This document shows positions 45,073-57,011 of a stretch of DNA of 64,000 nt, piece by piece. The notes beneath the pieces are model-generated. The model was not told the DNA's origin. It saw nothing but the letters and a program-made list of their open reading frames with translations, and made no database searches. The stretch spans positions 6,647,034-6,711,033 of the forward strand of contig NW_004624742.1 in NCBI RefSeq assembly GCF_000247695.1, read 5' to 3'. Position 1 is the first letter of the stretch. Every line of letters starts with the position of its first letter. The stretch comes from Heterocephalus glaber (taxonomy: Eukaryota; Chordata; Mammalia; Rodentia; Bathyergidae). Made by a program: the position numbers and the translations under genes.

Positions 45073-45591
45073 ACAGAATTATTTATTGCATAGCTGCTAT
45101 ATGTTATGCTGTGTTAGGGTCAGTGTGAAATGAAAATAAATATAAAATCTGTTTTGTTTTCTTCATCTCTCTCTCTCTCTCTAAACACATCCCTATTCCT
45201 AATCCAATGGATAAATATACTGAACTATTTGCAGTTTACAAAAGTGACTTGACCTATGGTTTCGGTACTATAGTTTTGGGGGACCCAGAACTAGTGCGGC
45301 TCTAAGCAAGCCCAAAACTTAATTTCACTTAGTTGTTAGGACTGTAGAATAACTAATGCTTAAATTTTTCTTTTTGGTCTAGAATTCAGATGTATTAGAA
45401 TATGGACACTTCTTAAATTTTTATCCAACAATGAACTGTATTTTCTTTTTGAGTAAGTCATTTGAGACTATAGCTTACTCTGTATAATTTATTAGGTAAT
45501 TATTCACTGGAATAATTAATGGATTCATGTAGTGTGATAATATTGCCATAGTTTAACATATTAGCAGTAGCCAGATCTTACTTTTCCTTTC

Positions 45592-45684
45592 TTTTTTTTG
45601 TTTGTTTTTTTGGTACCGGCAATCAAACTCGGGACCCTGCACTTTCGAGGCAGGCAGCGGAACCACTGAGGTAAATCCCCGGCC
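45592..45684 (-). mobile_element. tRNA-derived ID-like SINE
   Basis: Antisense copy with CTTTTCCTTTCTT / CTTTTCTTTAC-like flanks. Confidence 0.92.
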
Positions 45685-45689
45685 CTTTT

Positions 45690-47240
45690 CTTTACTTTCT
45701 TAAAAAGATTTTTCATGATTTTATTCAAAGTGAGTAGATGTCCCCATGAATTTTCTCCCGTAGTCAAACTGTTTTCCACATGTGATTTTCATTTTCAACT
45801 GCATTTTTCTTTTAATGTCTTTAAATATTTGGTGTTGAGCTACCTAACTGGTCCTTTGATTTTCCCAGTTGCTTTTTCTTTTCTCTCTCTTTTTGTTTGT
45901 CTGTTTGTTTGTTTCGCACTACCAAACTCAAGCCTTTTGTGCTTAAGTTTTCTCCTGTTCATAGTGTCTGAGATGTTTTGTTTATAAAGAGTTTCATTAA
46001 TCATTACTACTTCATAATTGCTACTATTACTATTATTACCACTTATATACTATTATTGTTCAAGTGTAAATTTCCAGTATAGTTTCATCAGTGAGACAGG
46101 TTCCTGATCATGGATAGTATCTGAGTGGTAGTGTTGGTGCTGTGATCCATCTGCACATCAGTCAGTCAGTGGTGTGCATTCACAAGAGTTTGTTTTTGTT
46201 ATTGGTAGCTGCTTTTGAAGTGATATAATGTGAGAATTTCCATATTGTATAATATTTTTATTTGTTGTAAGTACCAGAGTAAACCAGGAATGTCGTTTTG
46301 ATGGATCGTGTGTATAAAATTACAAGGAAACCACTCGACCAACTGGCCGAAAATATAGGCAGATTTATATTTTATGATGTATCTACTTGTATAAATAAAG
46401 GAAAAATTGCATTTTGAAAGAGCACAAAGAGCTGTGTGACTGACAAAATGACCACACTGCTTTTGGCCTTGTTGGGTTGTAATGAAATTGAGCAAATTAG
46501 AGCAATGCCTGGTACATAATAAGTATTCAGAAGTGTTAGCTATTAACAACCGGTGAAGCAATTGGTGTATTTTGTCAAGTATCTTTGTTTGGAATTCATG
46601 TTTGTTAAGGATGAAATCACTAATCTACAGGAAAGAAAATGTCAAATAAATGCATTTATAATGTATTTTTCTGTGCGTGTCAATAACATCTTGAGGGTTT
46701 GGAGGAGCATAGTTTATGATAGTTGCTCAGTTTAAACTTTTTAGTGAGAAAACAGGTTTAATTTTTTAATGAGAAATCAGAGAAGTCAAAGAACTGAAGG
46801 CAGGACTAGTAGATTCCTGACGAACTTTTTGTTTATCTTAAACGGTAGCAACTTCTTGTTCCCTCAGTTCAAAAGTAAAGAGCTCCTAATCAGTGTTTCT
46901 CTGCCCTCAGAATCCTGTGGTGAATGCCTGTTAAAAAGGTTTTACAAGACCTTCTAGGGGTCCACTCATTTCTTTGCAGGATTAAATAGCATCTCAGATG
47001 CATCTCATATAACTTTCCTTTGGAGAACCATGGCACATTCAATAATGCAGAGAGCATACTCACAATCAACTGAACCAAACCCAGGACATCTTTTAGGGTA
47101 GGCTGTCCTGGTGACTGAGAGCCACTAGGTACTTTGCCTCGCTATCTGGCCTCTCCCAATAGGCTTAAGATCCCAAAACCGTCCTCTGCCTCTACTCCAC
47201 AGTTATTACTCCCAAGTGTCGCATTCTTTAGCTGTTTTCC
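45690..47240. other. No gene recognised upstream of the CpG island
   Basis: A MIR 3' end lies at about 46474-46545 ('caatgcctggtacataataag'). Otherwise unique-looking sequence. Confidence 0.4.
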
Positions 47241-47940
47241 TCAATAGTAGGGAAAAAAGGTGGGGGGGCGCGTTTGGGCTCGCTAGAGGTTGTGGAAACC
47301 AAACATGGGGCTGTTCCACCTTAAAGGGCCTAGGCATGCCTAGTGTTTGGGTCTTGCAGAGTTTGGGCACCACCATATTTGGATCGTGCCTACTTTGGGG
47401 CGGGAACCTCCTTGGGAGTGATTAGGTCAGCGCTGGAGGAGGTGACCTTGTTTGGTTTCTGGCACCCGAGAACAGTGGTGTACTGTTCCTGCTGACCCCG
47501 TTTGTCTAATTGGCCCAGACTCTCCACCAGCCGAGGTTGCCCAAGAGCTCCTCGCTGGCCACCCCCGCTGCCCGCGGCCGAGCAGAGGCGGGAAAGCCGC
47601 GCGCCTGCGCCGTGGGAACCGGGCCCGGAGGCGAAAAGCGGGGAGCGGAGGGGGGCCGCGGCAGCCGGGTAGCGTACAGAGCGGCGTGTGACGCGGGGAC
47701 GCCGCGCGCTCCCAACGTCGCCCCGGTTTGACGCACACGGCACCAAACTGTGAGTTTCAGGGGTTATTTGGTCGGATTAGCCGAGACCTGAGTGGGTTTC
47801 AGGCCTCTGGGCTGTGGCGACAGCGGGACTGAGGGTGGTGGAAAAACTTGGGGGACCCGGTCTGCGGCGCTCGGGCCCGGGGAGCTACGCCCTAGGCTGG
47901 GTCCCAACCATCCAAAAGGACGCATTTTGCCGCACAGGCT

Positions 47941-47951
47941 AAGATGGCGGC
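47941..47951 (+). promoter_or_regulatory. YY1-type motif over the start codon
   Basis: AAGATGGCGGC is an exact match to the YY1-binding element often found just downstream of TATA-less starts. Here its ATG is also the predicted initiator codon. Confidence 0.6.
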
Positions 47952-48041
47952 GGCGGCCGAGGAGGCGGAGTTGGTGCTACACAAGGAACCCGGGCCCCGG
48001 GTTCGGGGAGGCGGCGGCCGCGGGGGGCCGCGGAGCTTGAG
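47944..48041 (+). CDS. First coding exon of an unidentified gene
   Basis: The ATG at 47944 has a strong Kozak context (A at -3, G at +4). An in-frame TAG at 47893-47895 with no intervening ATG makes it the first start in frame. The exon encodes 32 complete codons beginning MAAAAEEAELVLHKEPGPR, followed by an Arg/Gly-rich stretch (VRGGGGRGGPRSL), and ends two bases into the next codon at a consensus donor GAG|GTGAGC (48041|48042). Alanine-rich acidic starts and RGG-like stretches are typical of nuclear or RNA-associated proteins, but that is weak inference and I cannot name the gene. No further exon was found in the remaining 16 kb, so a long first intron is likely. Confidence 0.72.
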
Positions 48042-51000
48042 GTGAGCGGCAGTCGCCGCTGCGGGGCGGGCCTCTCGGGGGCGGGGGGCCTTTCCGCCGC
48101 GGCGTCGGAGGATCCGGGAGCGGACACAAAGGGGCTGAGCTGGGCAGTAGACTTGGGGGTTTTGTTTAGTCACATGAAGCTGAGCAGCCAGTGAGCAGTC
48201 GGGGGAAGGGGCCGAGATCAGGCTGCTTGGGGAGCCTGGCGGTCGCCATTGCAATGCACTGAGTAACGGGGCGGTCCGAAGGCAGTCGCCAAGCCAACCC
48301 CTCTGCCTTCGAGGCTGCTCGGTCCTAGCCAGAGGCGCCGGCTGTGGCGTGAACTATACACACCCCTCCCTTGACTTGGGACGGGACCGCATAGCTCTCC
48401 CCTCCCCCGTTCTGCAACATCTTGTGCCGCTAGGTGCCTGGGAAGTAACAGCCAGAGGTAAATCGCTTGAAGTATTCGGGTTGCCAGGGGCTTGGTGGGT
48501 GTCCAGCTAAAGCTTTTTGCCTCTCCAGGTCTGATTCCCTGGCCTTTGTGTCCCTGGGAGCTTAATCTCTGCCAGAGGAAAGCAGGTGTGCTCCACTTCT
48601 CCCGTGAACCTGAAGATGAGTTGTCCCAGACCCTTCTCAGTGATTGGAAACTTAGGTGGTGGAGCTAAAGGTTTCTTGTTACGGGACTGCCACAGACGAC
48701 TCTCGTGTTGGGATCCATCCATGGTTTAGCGACCTTAGTGGAAAAGTTTTCCTCAACTGTTTTAAGTAATATTGACTTCAATATAGTTGTTATAAAACAT
48801 ATATATTTAGATTTCAGATTTTATGTGATTATTAAACTCAGCGAAGGGATACATATAATTGAGGCCTGAAATGATGGTACTGTTTTGTGTACAAGTTAAT
48901 CGCAACAGAAATACCCCACCACCATCATCTGTTTTGGCTGCTCTTGACTAACGCCAAGTTTGTTGCATCTGGGTGATGTTTTAGATTTGCCTTAATCCTG
49001 TATCTTCAGTAGTGTAGTTAAATTGTTAGGTCCCACAAGAAGCAGAAAGCATTTAAAAAAATAGACAACTAAAGTTCCTCAGAGAAAGGAAGTCTGCACC
49101 TTGCCTTCAGTGCCATGTGTAAGTATCACGGGAACTTGATGTGACCAATATTTTATTTTGGTAGGTTTGGTAAGAAAGAACTTTTTTGTAATGATTATAA
49201 TTTAGCTTAGACATTTTAATAGGTGAAACATGAATGCTTAACTAGTATTAATGGAGTGGTATGTATACTACCCTTAAAATCATAGCTCTGTAAGTTTTAG
49301 AATTTAACAATTTAAAGTTATAATGCAAGAACTTCATATTTTTATACAGTAATTAATTAATATTGAAGTACCAATTTCAGAGCATCAGATGTTTTGGGTT
49401 TTCCTTTAACATAATTACCTGAAGGGATATTTAAACGTGTTTAGATCATTAACTTAAGTTTCTGTGTTAAAAATAAAATTTAAACTTTTTAAAATTACTT
49501 AAAACTTTACTTTATTTCTTTTCAGATACATATCCCCCCACTTTTTTTCTAATAAAGAAAAATCTTGTACTAATGAATAGGAGATATTAATTATTAGCAA
49601 AATGTATTCCTGGATCATACAGTTTTACGGTGGAAGGAATCTCAACCACAATTCTTACCTGCTTCTCTTGCAATGTAGTATGGATGCTTAAGTTAATGGC
49701 ATAGTGGAAAACTGTCATTCAGTGTCTATCCCATTTCTGTTTTCTTTGCCATATTGCTGGGACGAGAAGGTGAATATCTACAACTAATAATGATTAAAAA
49801 TAAAACAAGGGAGTATCACTGAAAATACTTGTTAATTAAATACTATCACATTAATGAGAACTGTGACGGTAAGTTAATTTTCATTTAATGTTATGTGGTG
49901 ACTTAGTTTTTGAAGTGATTTTCAATGAAATCAGATGAAAATACAGAAATTTCACAGTAGAATAACTTAGAAATTTTGAGATTTTTCCAAAAGCAAATGA
50001 CCCAGTAATTTAAATTAAAAGGGAACACCAAATACTTGTTGAATTTCTAGGAAAGTATGAAATAACTGCCAGTTATTGCCAGTTGTTACCTAAGAAATGA
50101 GATAGATGCAGAAAGTAGTCCTTTTGGTTGGATAAACAAACATGCCACTTAGACTGCTCCTTTTAAAAACAACTTTTTGGAACCTACTACTACTACTTTA
50201 CTACTGTAAAGTCTGTTGGGAAATTCAGCCAGTAGTAGAATCATTTATGGTTGGATCCCACAATGATATTTAACTTTTTTGGATATCAAATTTGGCAAAA
50301 CCAGTTGTTTTAAGGCTCTAATCAGTCATGTAAGGTGCTTTTTACACTTTATTTTGGCCAAAAGGCCGAGAAGCAATGTGTAAGGTGCTTTTTAATTGAT
50401 TTTTCTGAGAATGTTGATAGCTGTTTCATAATTTTCAACACTGAGTAGATTTAATTACACTCTAGTTTGATGATTACTGTTACTTTCACGTTATCTAATT
50501 ATAAAGTGAGGTTGTCACCTGTAAACCTTAATGTTTTCTGGGTTTAGTTTGTCATTCAGGTTATAGGAAAGAATTCGATTGATTTCAGACAGTAAATGGG
50601 TAGCAGAGAGTCACAAGATGGTGGAGATACACATACTTTAGAGGAAATTGAAGTACATCTTTCTATTGTCCCAAAGACCCTGGATTGTTTAGGGTTACTT
50701 ATTTAGGCTCTTTTCACTTGTGACTCTAGGAGGGAAAGAGTGGATCTTATTATGTGGGATGCCTTTTTTTAGGACTGCTTTTCATACAGATAACAGGCGG
50801 TTGTAGTTAGCAGCAAACTGTAGAAATTGGCACGTTGAATTATCCAACCGTAATTTATAGAACACTAGTTTCTATAGTCCTTTTTTAAAAAAGTGTTTTT
50901 ACATGTTTTAAAAAATGGTAGCCTTGTAAAATAAAATATGAGAATGAATAATGATATAATAAAATTTAGATACTCAAATGAGCACCTAATGTTTTTTACA

Positions 51001-51300
51001 TTTAATCTCTGGTATAGAATGTACATGAAGAATCTGTAAGGATTGAACAAAGTTATAATGTACAGCTTTGATTGAAGTAGTTCCAGAAGTATTTTTGATT
51101 CAGGTTTATTAGAGGGCAGTAGCTACTTTTAATAGAGTGAGCCATTTATACCATTGAGTTTTAAGAGATTGAAAATCATCAAACTGATTCTAGCACTGGC
51201 TCACCCTGCTGGTTGGCTGAAGTCTTTCACCTCTTTCCTCTTATATGCAGTACCACATGAGACTTAGGTTATGGAACACCAAATTCCATTCAGTCTTAAG
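48042..51300 (+). other. Intron 1, 5' part (inferred)
   Basis: After the CpG island the sequence becomes AT-rich and almost repeat-free apart from the U2 fragment. No acceptor-flanked coding exon could be supported. Confidence 0.5.
50345..50378 (-). pseudogene. 3'-truncated U2 snRNA retropseudogene
   Basis: On the minus strand the insert reads ATTGCTTCTCGGCCTTTTGG then CCAAAATAAAGTG, matching about the first 34 bases of U2 snRNA with few changes. It is bounded by a perfect 16-bp target duplication TGTAAGGTGCTTTTTA (50329-50344 and 50379-50394). There is no A tail and the remaining ~150 bases of U2 are missing, so it is not a functional gene. Confidence 0.9.
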
Positions 51301-51327
51301 GGAGGCGGAGTCTCTGTGAAAAAGATG

Positions 51328-51334
51328 TTTTTTC

Positions 51335-51401
<67 letters not shown>

Positions 51402-51424
51402 CTCCCCCCCTCTTTCTTTCTTTC

Positions 51425-51495
<71 letters not shown>
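51328..51495 (+). repeat. (TTTC)n microsatellite
   Basis: Long TTTC tetranucleotide run with a CTCCCCCC interruption near 51403, ending eight bases before the assembly gap. Confidence 0.95.
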
Positions 51496-51502
51496 AGGTG
51501 TT

Positions 51503-52367
51503 NNNNNNNNNNNNNNNNNNNNNNNNNNNNNNNNNNNNNNNNNNNNNNNNNNNNNNNNNNNNNNNNNNNNNNNNNNNNNNNNNNNNNNNNNNNNNNNNNN
51601 NNNNNNNNNNNNNNNNNNNNNNNNNNNNNNNNNNNNNNNNNNNNNNNNNNNNNNNNNNNNNNNNNNNNNNNNNNNNNNNNNNNNNNNNNNNNNNNNNNNN
51701 NNNNNNNNNNNNNNNNNNNNNNNNNNNNNNNNNNNNNNNNNNNNNNNNNNNNNNNNNNNNNNNNNNNNNNNNNNNNNNNNNNNNNNNNNNNNNNNNNNNN
51801 NNNNNNNNNNNNNNNNNNNNNNNNNNNNNNNNNNNNNNNNNNNNNNNNNNNNNNNNNNNNNNNNNNNNNNNNNNNNNNNNNNNNNNNNNNNNNNNNNNNN
51901 NNNNNNNNNNNNNNNNNNNNNNNNNNNNNNNNNNNNNNNNNNNNNNNNNNNNNNNNNNNNNNNNNNNNNNNNNNNNNNNNNNNNNNNNNNNNNNNNNNNN
52001 NNNNNNNNNNNNNNNNNNNNNNNNNNNNNNNNNNNNNNNNNNNNNNNNNNNNNNNNNNNNNNNNNNNNNNNNNNNNNNNNNNNNNNNNNNNNNNNNNNNN
52101 NNNNNNNNNNNNNNNNNNNNNNNNNNNNNNNNNNNNNNNNNNNNNNNNNNNNNNNNNNNNNNNNNNNNNNNNNNNNNNNNNNNNNNNNNNNNNNNNNNNN
52201 NNNNNNNNNNNNNNNNNNNNNNNNNNNNNNNNNNNNNNNNNNNNNNNNNNNNNNNNNNNNNNNNNNNNNNNNNNNNNNNNNNNNNNNNNNNNNNNNNNNN
52301 NNNNNNNNNNNNNNNNNNNNNNNNNNNNNNNNNNNNNNNNNNNNNNNNNNNNNNNNNNNNNNNNNNN
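51503..52367. other. Assembly gap (865 N)
   Basis: Unsequenced bases. Open frames spanning it are artefacts. Confidence 1.
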
Positions 52368-54510
52368 TATATTTTTTTTTTCCGTCAATTTCTTGAGGAA
52401 GTTGTTAAATATAACTAGTGCCTAAAAGTACCACTTATTGGGGAGGGACAATGATTCCCAGTTTATTGTTGAATGGTTTATGACAGTAGATAAAAGTCTT
52501 TCCAAAGTTGGAATTGTGTTTTGCTTAATACTGACTCACTGACTATTTTACACACAAACACACATTATATATATACATACATATAGAATCACAGTTGACA
52601 TTTGTAAACATTTATGTGTAAGGCATCAGAAAAAGATAAAGTTTAAAAGTGTATGCCTTGAAGTAGAACCGGCAGTGTTCAAATTTAGCATTATAAGCAC
52701 TAGACAAGTAGATTTACTGATAAATACCATCTTTATAGAGGTTTAGAATTACAGAATTCATGTAAAGTCCTTAGCTTTCTGGCAGACAATGAATGCAGAG
52801 CAATTGTTAGTAATAATAATTATTGTTATTATCATCATTTATTCTTTCTAAAGTAACTTGGAATTTCTACCCTGTGGTCATTTGGGATTGTATGCTTTTG
52901 CTAGTGTTCCATTTTAGGCCATGCCTATAAAGACCGTTAATAAAGTGAGAGGCAGGAACCAGGTTAAATATTTCAGAAATTCGTTCCATTTTATTACTGT
53001 CAGCTGATGAATAGGTGTGCTTGGGAATGAGTTCATTTTAGTGAAATTATTTCCCAATCAGGTGTTTGTCTTTGTTATAACATCCCAAATTTCTTCACCT
53101 TCCTTTAAATTGTGGTGGTGGTGACCATTAGTATTAGTAGAGAGGAGAGGATGAGTAACTACGGAAATTTGTATGTAATGAACAACTGAGTGAGGAGTGG
53201 CTGACCTCAGAGCTGGTTTGAGGAGAGGGATGTAATTTTTCCATTGGATAGCCTAAGTTAGGGGAATTTCTCCAAACAACATTTCCTTTTGCTATTTTCC
53301 TCTCCACAGTTTTCTTGTTTTGTGTATGTCTGTGCTAGTATAATGTTAGTTACCTTTTTCCCTCTTTTTTTCCTAGTACTTATCCCCACTACAAATTTTA
53401 AGCTTATACGCAAAATCATAAATGGTAGCTAGTAAAAATAATTTTAAGTTTACATAGGGAGGTGTGTTTAGTTTTATATATGTATGTACATTATAGTTAG
53501 AAGTTTCATTTATGTTTAAAAATATTTTTAGCAATTTGAAAATGAAGGAGGGAAAATCACCCATGGACTTCCACCATTATTTATTCATATAAGAGGGGCT
53601 AATATTGACTTTAAATATGATATGCTACTTCTAATGCTATGATGTATATATTCCCATTTCACATGTTAAGGAAACAAATTTCAAACTTAGGTCATAAGAA
53701 TGGTAAACAATGAGGCAGCCAAACTTAAACCTAGGTTCTATCTTGATTCTAGAGACAAGACCTTTCTTTTCTTGAATGTCTGTCCTTTTACCTAGTTGTT
53801 ATATGGTTTGTAATTTTTATCTCCTGATTTGAAAACTTACTATAAAAGTATTTTTTCTGCCTACCCTTATTTCAAGTGCTGTCTTATTGCACACATTGTT
53901 TATTCATACCATCATATAAAGGCTCTTTGTCTTAACTTCTGGACATTGACACAGTGATATTGGCCAAAATGGAAACTGCCTTTTTCTTCACTGAGTTATT
54001 AAGATCAAGCTTAGTCAGAACTAGTTTCCAGTGGGTTAGGATTACTACAGGTTTAATTATGTATCTATCCTTTCTGTTGGGATGTTTAACTCAAAGTTGA
54101 ATATAAGTAAAATATAGATGACATACTTGATTTATAGTCATCTGAGAACGTTTTTTATTTTTACACTGAAATACCTTAACCTTCCTTGTTAAAAATGATA
54201 TTAAAATTAAATATTTGTAGATTTATAAATTAAATGGACACTTGGATCCTATTTAGTTACTATTAGTAATTCTTAATATAATATTTAATTTGTTTGAAAA
54301 GAATATTTTACTATAGAATTCTTATATTTACATTACGATGACATATATTAAAGGATAATATGTATGTGAAGTAGGGCATGTCTTAATTTTGGCCAATTTA
54401 GTTATTCTGCAATGTTTACATCTTTCAAAACATGTTGTATATGAAAATTATTTACAATTTTATTTTTTCAAAAGGAGAAAAAAATTTAGGGGCATGAATA
54501 AATAGACTCT
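52368..54510 (+). other. Intron 1, middle part (inferred)
   Basis: AT-rich, no gene and no recent repeat recognised. Confidence 0.45.
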
Positions 54511-54516
54511 ACAGGT

Positions 54517-54785
54517 CAGCACTGCCAAATAGGAATATAGGTTGATCCACAAACACAACTTACAATTTTCTGTAGCCACGTTAAAGAAATTAGGGAAATT
54601 TTATTAATATATCTTATTTTACCCAGTAGATCTGAAGTGCCATTTAAACATAATTGAAACATCTTGTGTACTGTTTTTCATATGAAGACTTCAAAATCCA
54701 TGGTTACTACATACTTAAAGCACATCTCAGTTCAGAGTAGCCAGACTTCAGGTGCTCAGTGGCCACACTATATCAGACGGTGTAG
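54517..54785 (+). mobile_element. Old hAT (MER/Charlie-like) DNA transposon remnant
   Basis: The left end CAGCACTGCCAAATAGG and the internal 'gcacatctcagttcagagtagcc' and 'tgctcagtggccacac' match a familiar mammalian hAT family. The right terminus is decayed. Confidence 0.6.
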
Positions 54786-54943
54786 GTATAGAAAATTCCA
54801 TTGGGGGAATAGAGAAAGGATAAAGTAAAAATTGAACTGAACCTGAAAGGATGACTGATAAAAGGAAATACTGGAGAAGAATATTCCTACCAATATATAC
54901 TGAAGTATACACATTTTATGAATACTACCCAGTGAAATAAATT

Positions 54944-55041
54944 TACTTATTTATTTATTTATTTATGGTACCGGGGATCTAACTCAGGACCTTGCGCTTT
55001 TGAGGCAGGCAGCAGAACCACTGAGCTAAATCCCCAGCCCT
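54944..55041 (-). mobile_element. tRNA-derived ID-like SINE (TTTA tail), first of a pair
   Basis: Full antisense copy with a TTTA-repeat tail that abuts a second antisense copy. Confidence 0.92.
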
Positions 55042-55120
55042 AATTTTTTTGGGTACCGAGCATTGAACTCGGGACCTTGTGCTTGCATGGCAGGCAATGG
55101 ATCCCAGTGACTTTTAAAAA
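55042..55120 (-). mobile_element. tRNA-derived ID-like SINE, degraded, second of a pair
   Basis: 'gggtaccgagcattgaactcgggaccttgtgcttgc' is clear but the 5' half is eroded. CCCAGTGA flanks the pair (near 54929 and 55103). Confidence 0.85.
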
Positions 55121-55124
55121 TATA

Positions 55125-56250
55125 CCCAGGTTACTTCTGCCCAAATCAAGATATAGAACATTCTCTGCACTGAAAGAGATACCTTGTGTCTCTTCCCATT
55201 AATTCCTGCTCATAGATGTAATCACTGTTTTGGCCTCTATCAGTATATATTAGTTTCCCTTTTTTCTTAGCTTGCTTATGATATATTTGTCCTTTCCAAA
55301 AGTAGTAAGAGCTGATTCCTGAATCTCTTCTCTGTCCTTGTTTGGCGTTGCTGTATGAATTTAGACATAAATCATATGATTGTTGGTACTGTAGAGGTGT
55401 TTCTTAGTTTTCATTAATAGTAACCCTTACAGATTAGTTTTATGACCTGAAAATCCACTTAGAATGTAAAGATTTGAATTGCCTCCACAGATAACGTAGT
55501 CGTCTGACTTGCTTTCATTGCACTATTCTCAAGGCACAAAGCCTAGAAATAGATGGAGGAAGTCTTGGATTGCCTTCTTACATAGATGCCTTTTGGAGCC
55601 TTTTTAATAGTATATTCTAGGGAGTATGTAAGTTAGCTTTTAGGCATTTAGGGTTGCTTAATAGGGTATTATTGTGATTTTAGCAGTAGGATTAAATAAA
55701 CGTGTTTCTTTTTACAGGTAGGTGTCTACCTCTTAACCAAAAAGATTTGACCTTTGTTTATGTATAATTAAAATATTATCTCATAGACTTGCATAAAAGA
55801 TTAAATGGTTAAAACCCATGAAGGAAGCTTATAAACAGAATTAAAATGGTGTTGTTGGTCGTGATACTTCTAGCAGTTACTTCTAGTAATTCTATTTGAA
55901 TTTGTTTTGTTTTTCCAAATGCAGTTAATAGTTCCATTATTAAATTGGTGCTTATGGGAAAAATTTTCTGAAATACAGATTACTTACAATAAAGTAGTAA
56001 AGAGTACACAATTACTAAAACATGTATCTTCATACTTTTGAAGAACTGATACATTTTGTAAATTGTGTAGAAATTTTCTCATTCACATTTGGATTATGAA
56101 TGCTTTTGAGTTTGAATGAAAATTTTTACACCTTATAAAAGTGTTGCCTTTTGGAATTTTTAGTAAGTTTAATGTACTACCACTCCAAGAATTTCAGTAG
56201 CCGTCTTGAAGAAATTAAGATTAAACATCTGTTAACTTTTCCTTTTGTAG
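55125..56250 (+). other. Intronic sequence, no feature seen
   Basis: No exon or repeat recognised. Confidence 0.4.
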
Positions 56251-56257
56251 GTTTTGT

Positions 56258-56416
56258 TTTTTGTTTTTGTTTTTTTGAGACAACATATCTCTATGCAGTT
56301 CAGGCTGGCTTTGAATTTACTGTGTACCCCCAGAATGGCCTTGAACTTGCTGGGATTCTCCTGCCTCAGTCTCCCGAGGGCTGAGATTACAGGTATTCGC
56401 TACCATGCCTGGCAAT
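56258..56416 (-). mobile_element. B1 SINE with internal duplication, antisense
   Basis: 'gagacaacatatctctatgcag', two 'ggctttgaa / ggccttgaa' units and 'ctgagattacaggtattcg'. Flanks TTTTGTAGGTTTTGT / TCTTGTAGGTTTTGT lie near 56243 and 56416. Confidence 0.9.
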
Positions 56417-56555
56417 CTTGTAGGTTTTGTGAAGTATAAAAGGATAAAGCAAAATTTGTTTTTATCTGAAATATTAAGACGTTGTACATAGCTCTTGGGA
56501 AGTAGATTTAGAAAAATCACAAAACAATGTTATAGCTTTAAGAGCTGGCTTCTGT

Positions 56556-56651
56556 TTTTAGTTTAGTTTTGTTTTTTGTGCCAGGCATTGAACTCGGGAC
56601 CTTGCTCCTGCAAGGCAGGCAGCGGCACCACTGAGCCATATCCCCGGCCCA
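56556..56651 (-). mobile_element. tRNA-derived ID-like SINE
   Basis: Antisense copy with AGCTGGCTTCTGT / GAACTGACTTCTGT flanks. Confidence 0.9.
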
Positions 56652-56924
56652 TGAACTGACTTCTGTGGTAGAAAAAAAATTAAGAGTATGTCTGTTTGCA
56701 TACTATATTTGCATTTGGTTTTGAGAGATTTGATTACAAAAAATCTTGTGCTACTGTAATTCCCCAATCTTTTTTCACTTGTTTTAGCTTGGTTGGTTAA
56801 AATTTACTGAGTACTTTAATAAGAACAGGATACAGTTCCTGCTTCAAAGAGTTCATGGATCTAAGATACAACTTGAAGGGTGCTTAATACATTTCAGTTA
56901 CTGAGCTGACATAAAGTATAAATA

Positions 56925-57011
56925 ATTTTTTGTTGGAAGGTATGCGTATTTGAACTTAGGACCTTGTGCTTGTGAGGCAGTCACAGTGCCACTGAGCTAA
57001 ATCTCCGGCCT
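56925..57011 (-). mobile_element. tRNA-derived ID-like SINE, degraded tail
   Basis: 'tttgaacttaggaccttgtgcttgtgaggc' to 'gctaaatctccggcc'. Flanks resemble AAGTATAAATAAT / AAATATAAGTAAT. Confidence 0.85.

Larger units (their letters stand above)
47390..48130. promoter_or_regulatory. CpG-island promoter
   Basis: A dense CpG and GC-rich block rises abruptly from AT-rich surroundings. It has GC boxes (GGGGCGGGA at 47397-47405, GGGGCGGGCC near 48063), an E2F-like TTTGGGGCGGGAA (47394-47406) and no TATA box at a sensible distance. This is the form of a housekeeping-type promoter. The transcription start was not pinpointed but should lie between about 47560 and 47890. Confidence 0.8.

Noticed and set aside
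47390..47746. Long minus-strand and alternative-frame ORFs in the CpG island
   Set aside because: GC-rich DNA lacks stop codons by composition. The frames have no Kozak-supported start or domain, and overlap the plus-strand promoter.
51264..52425. Open frames of 300-384 codons across the assembly gap
   Set aside because: They consist almost entirely of N bases and TTTC/GAAA repeat translation.
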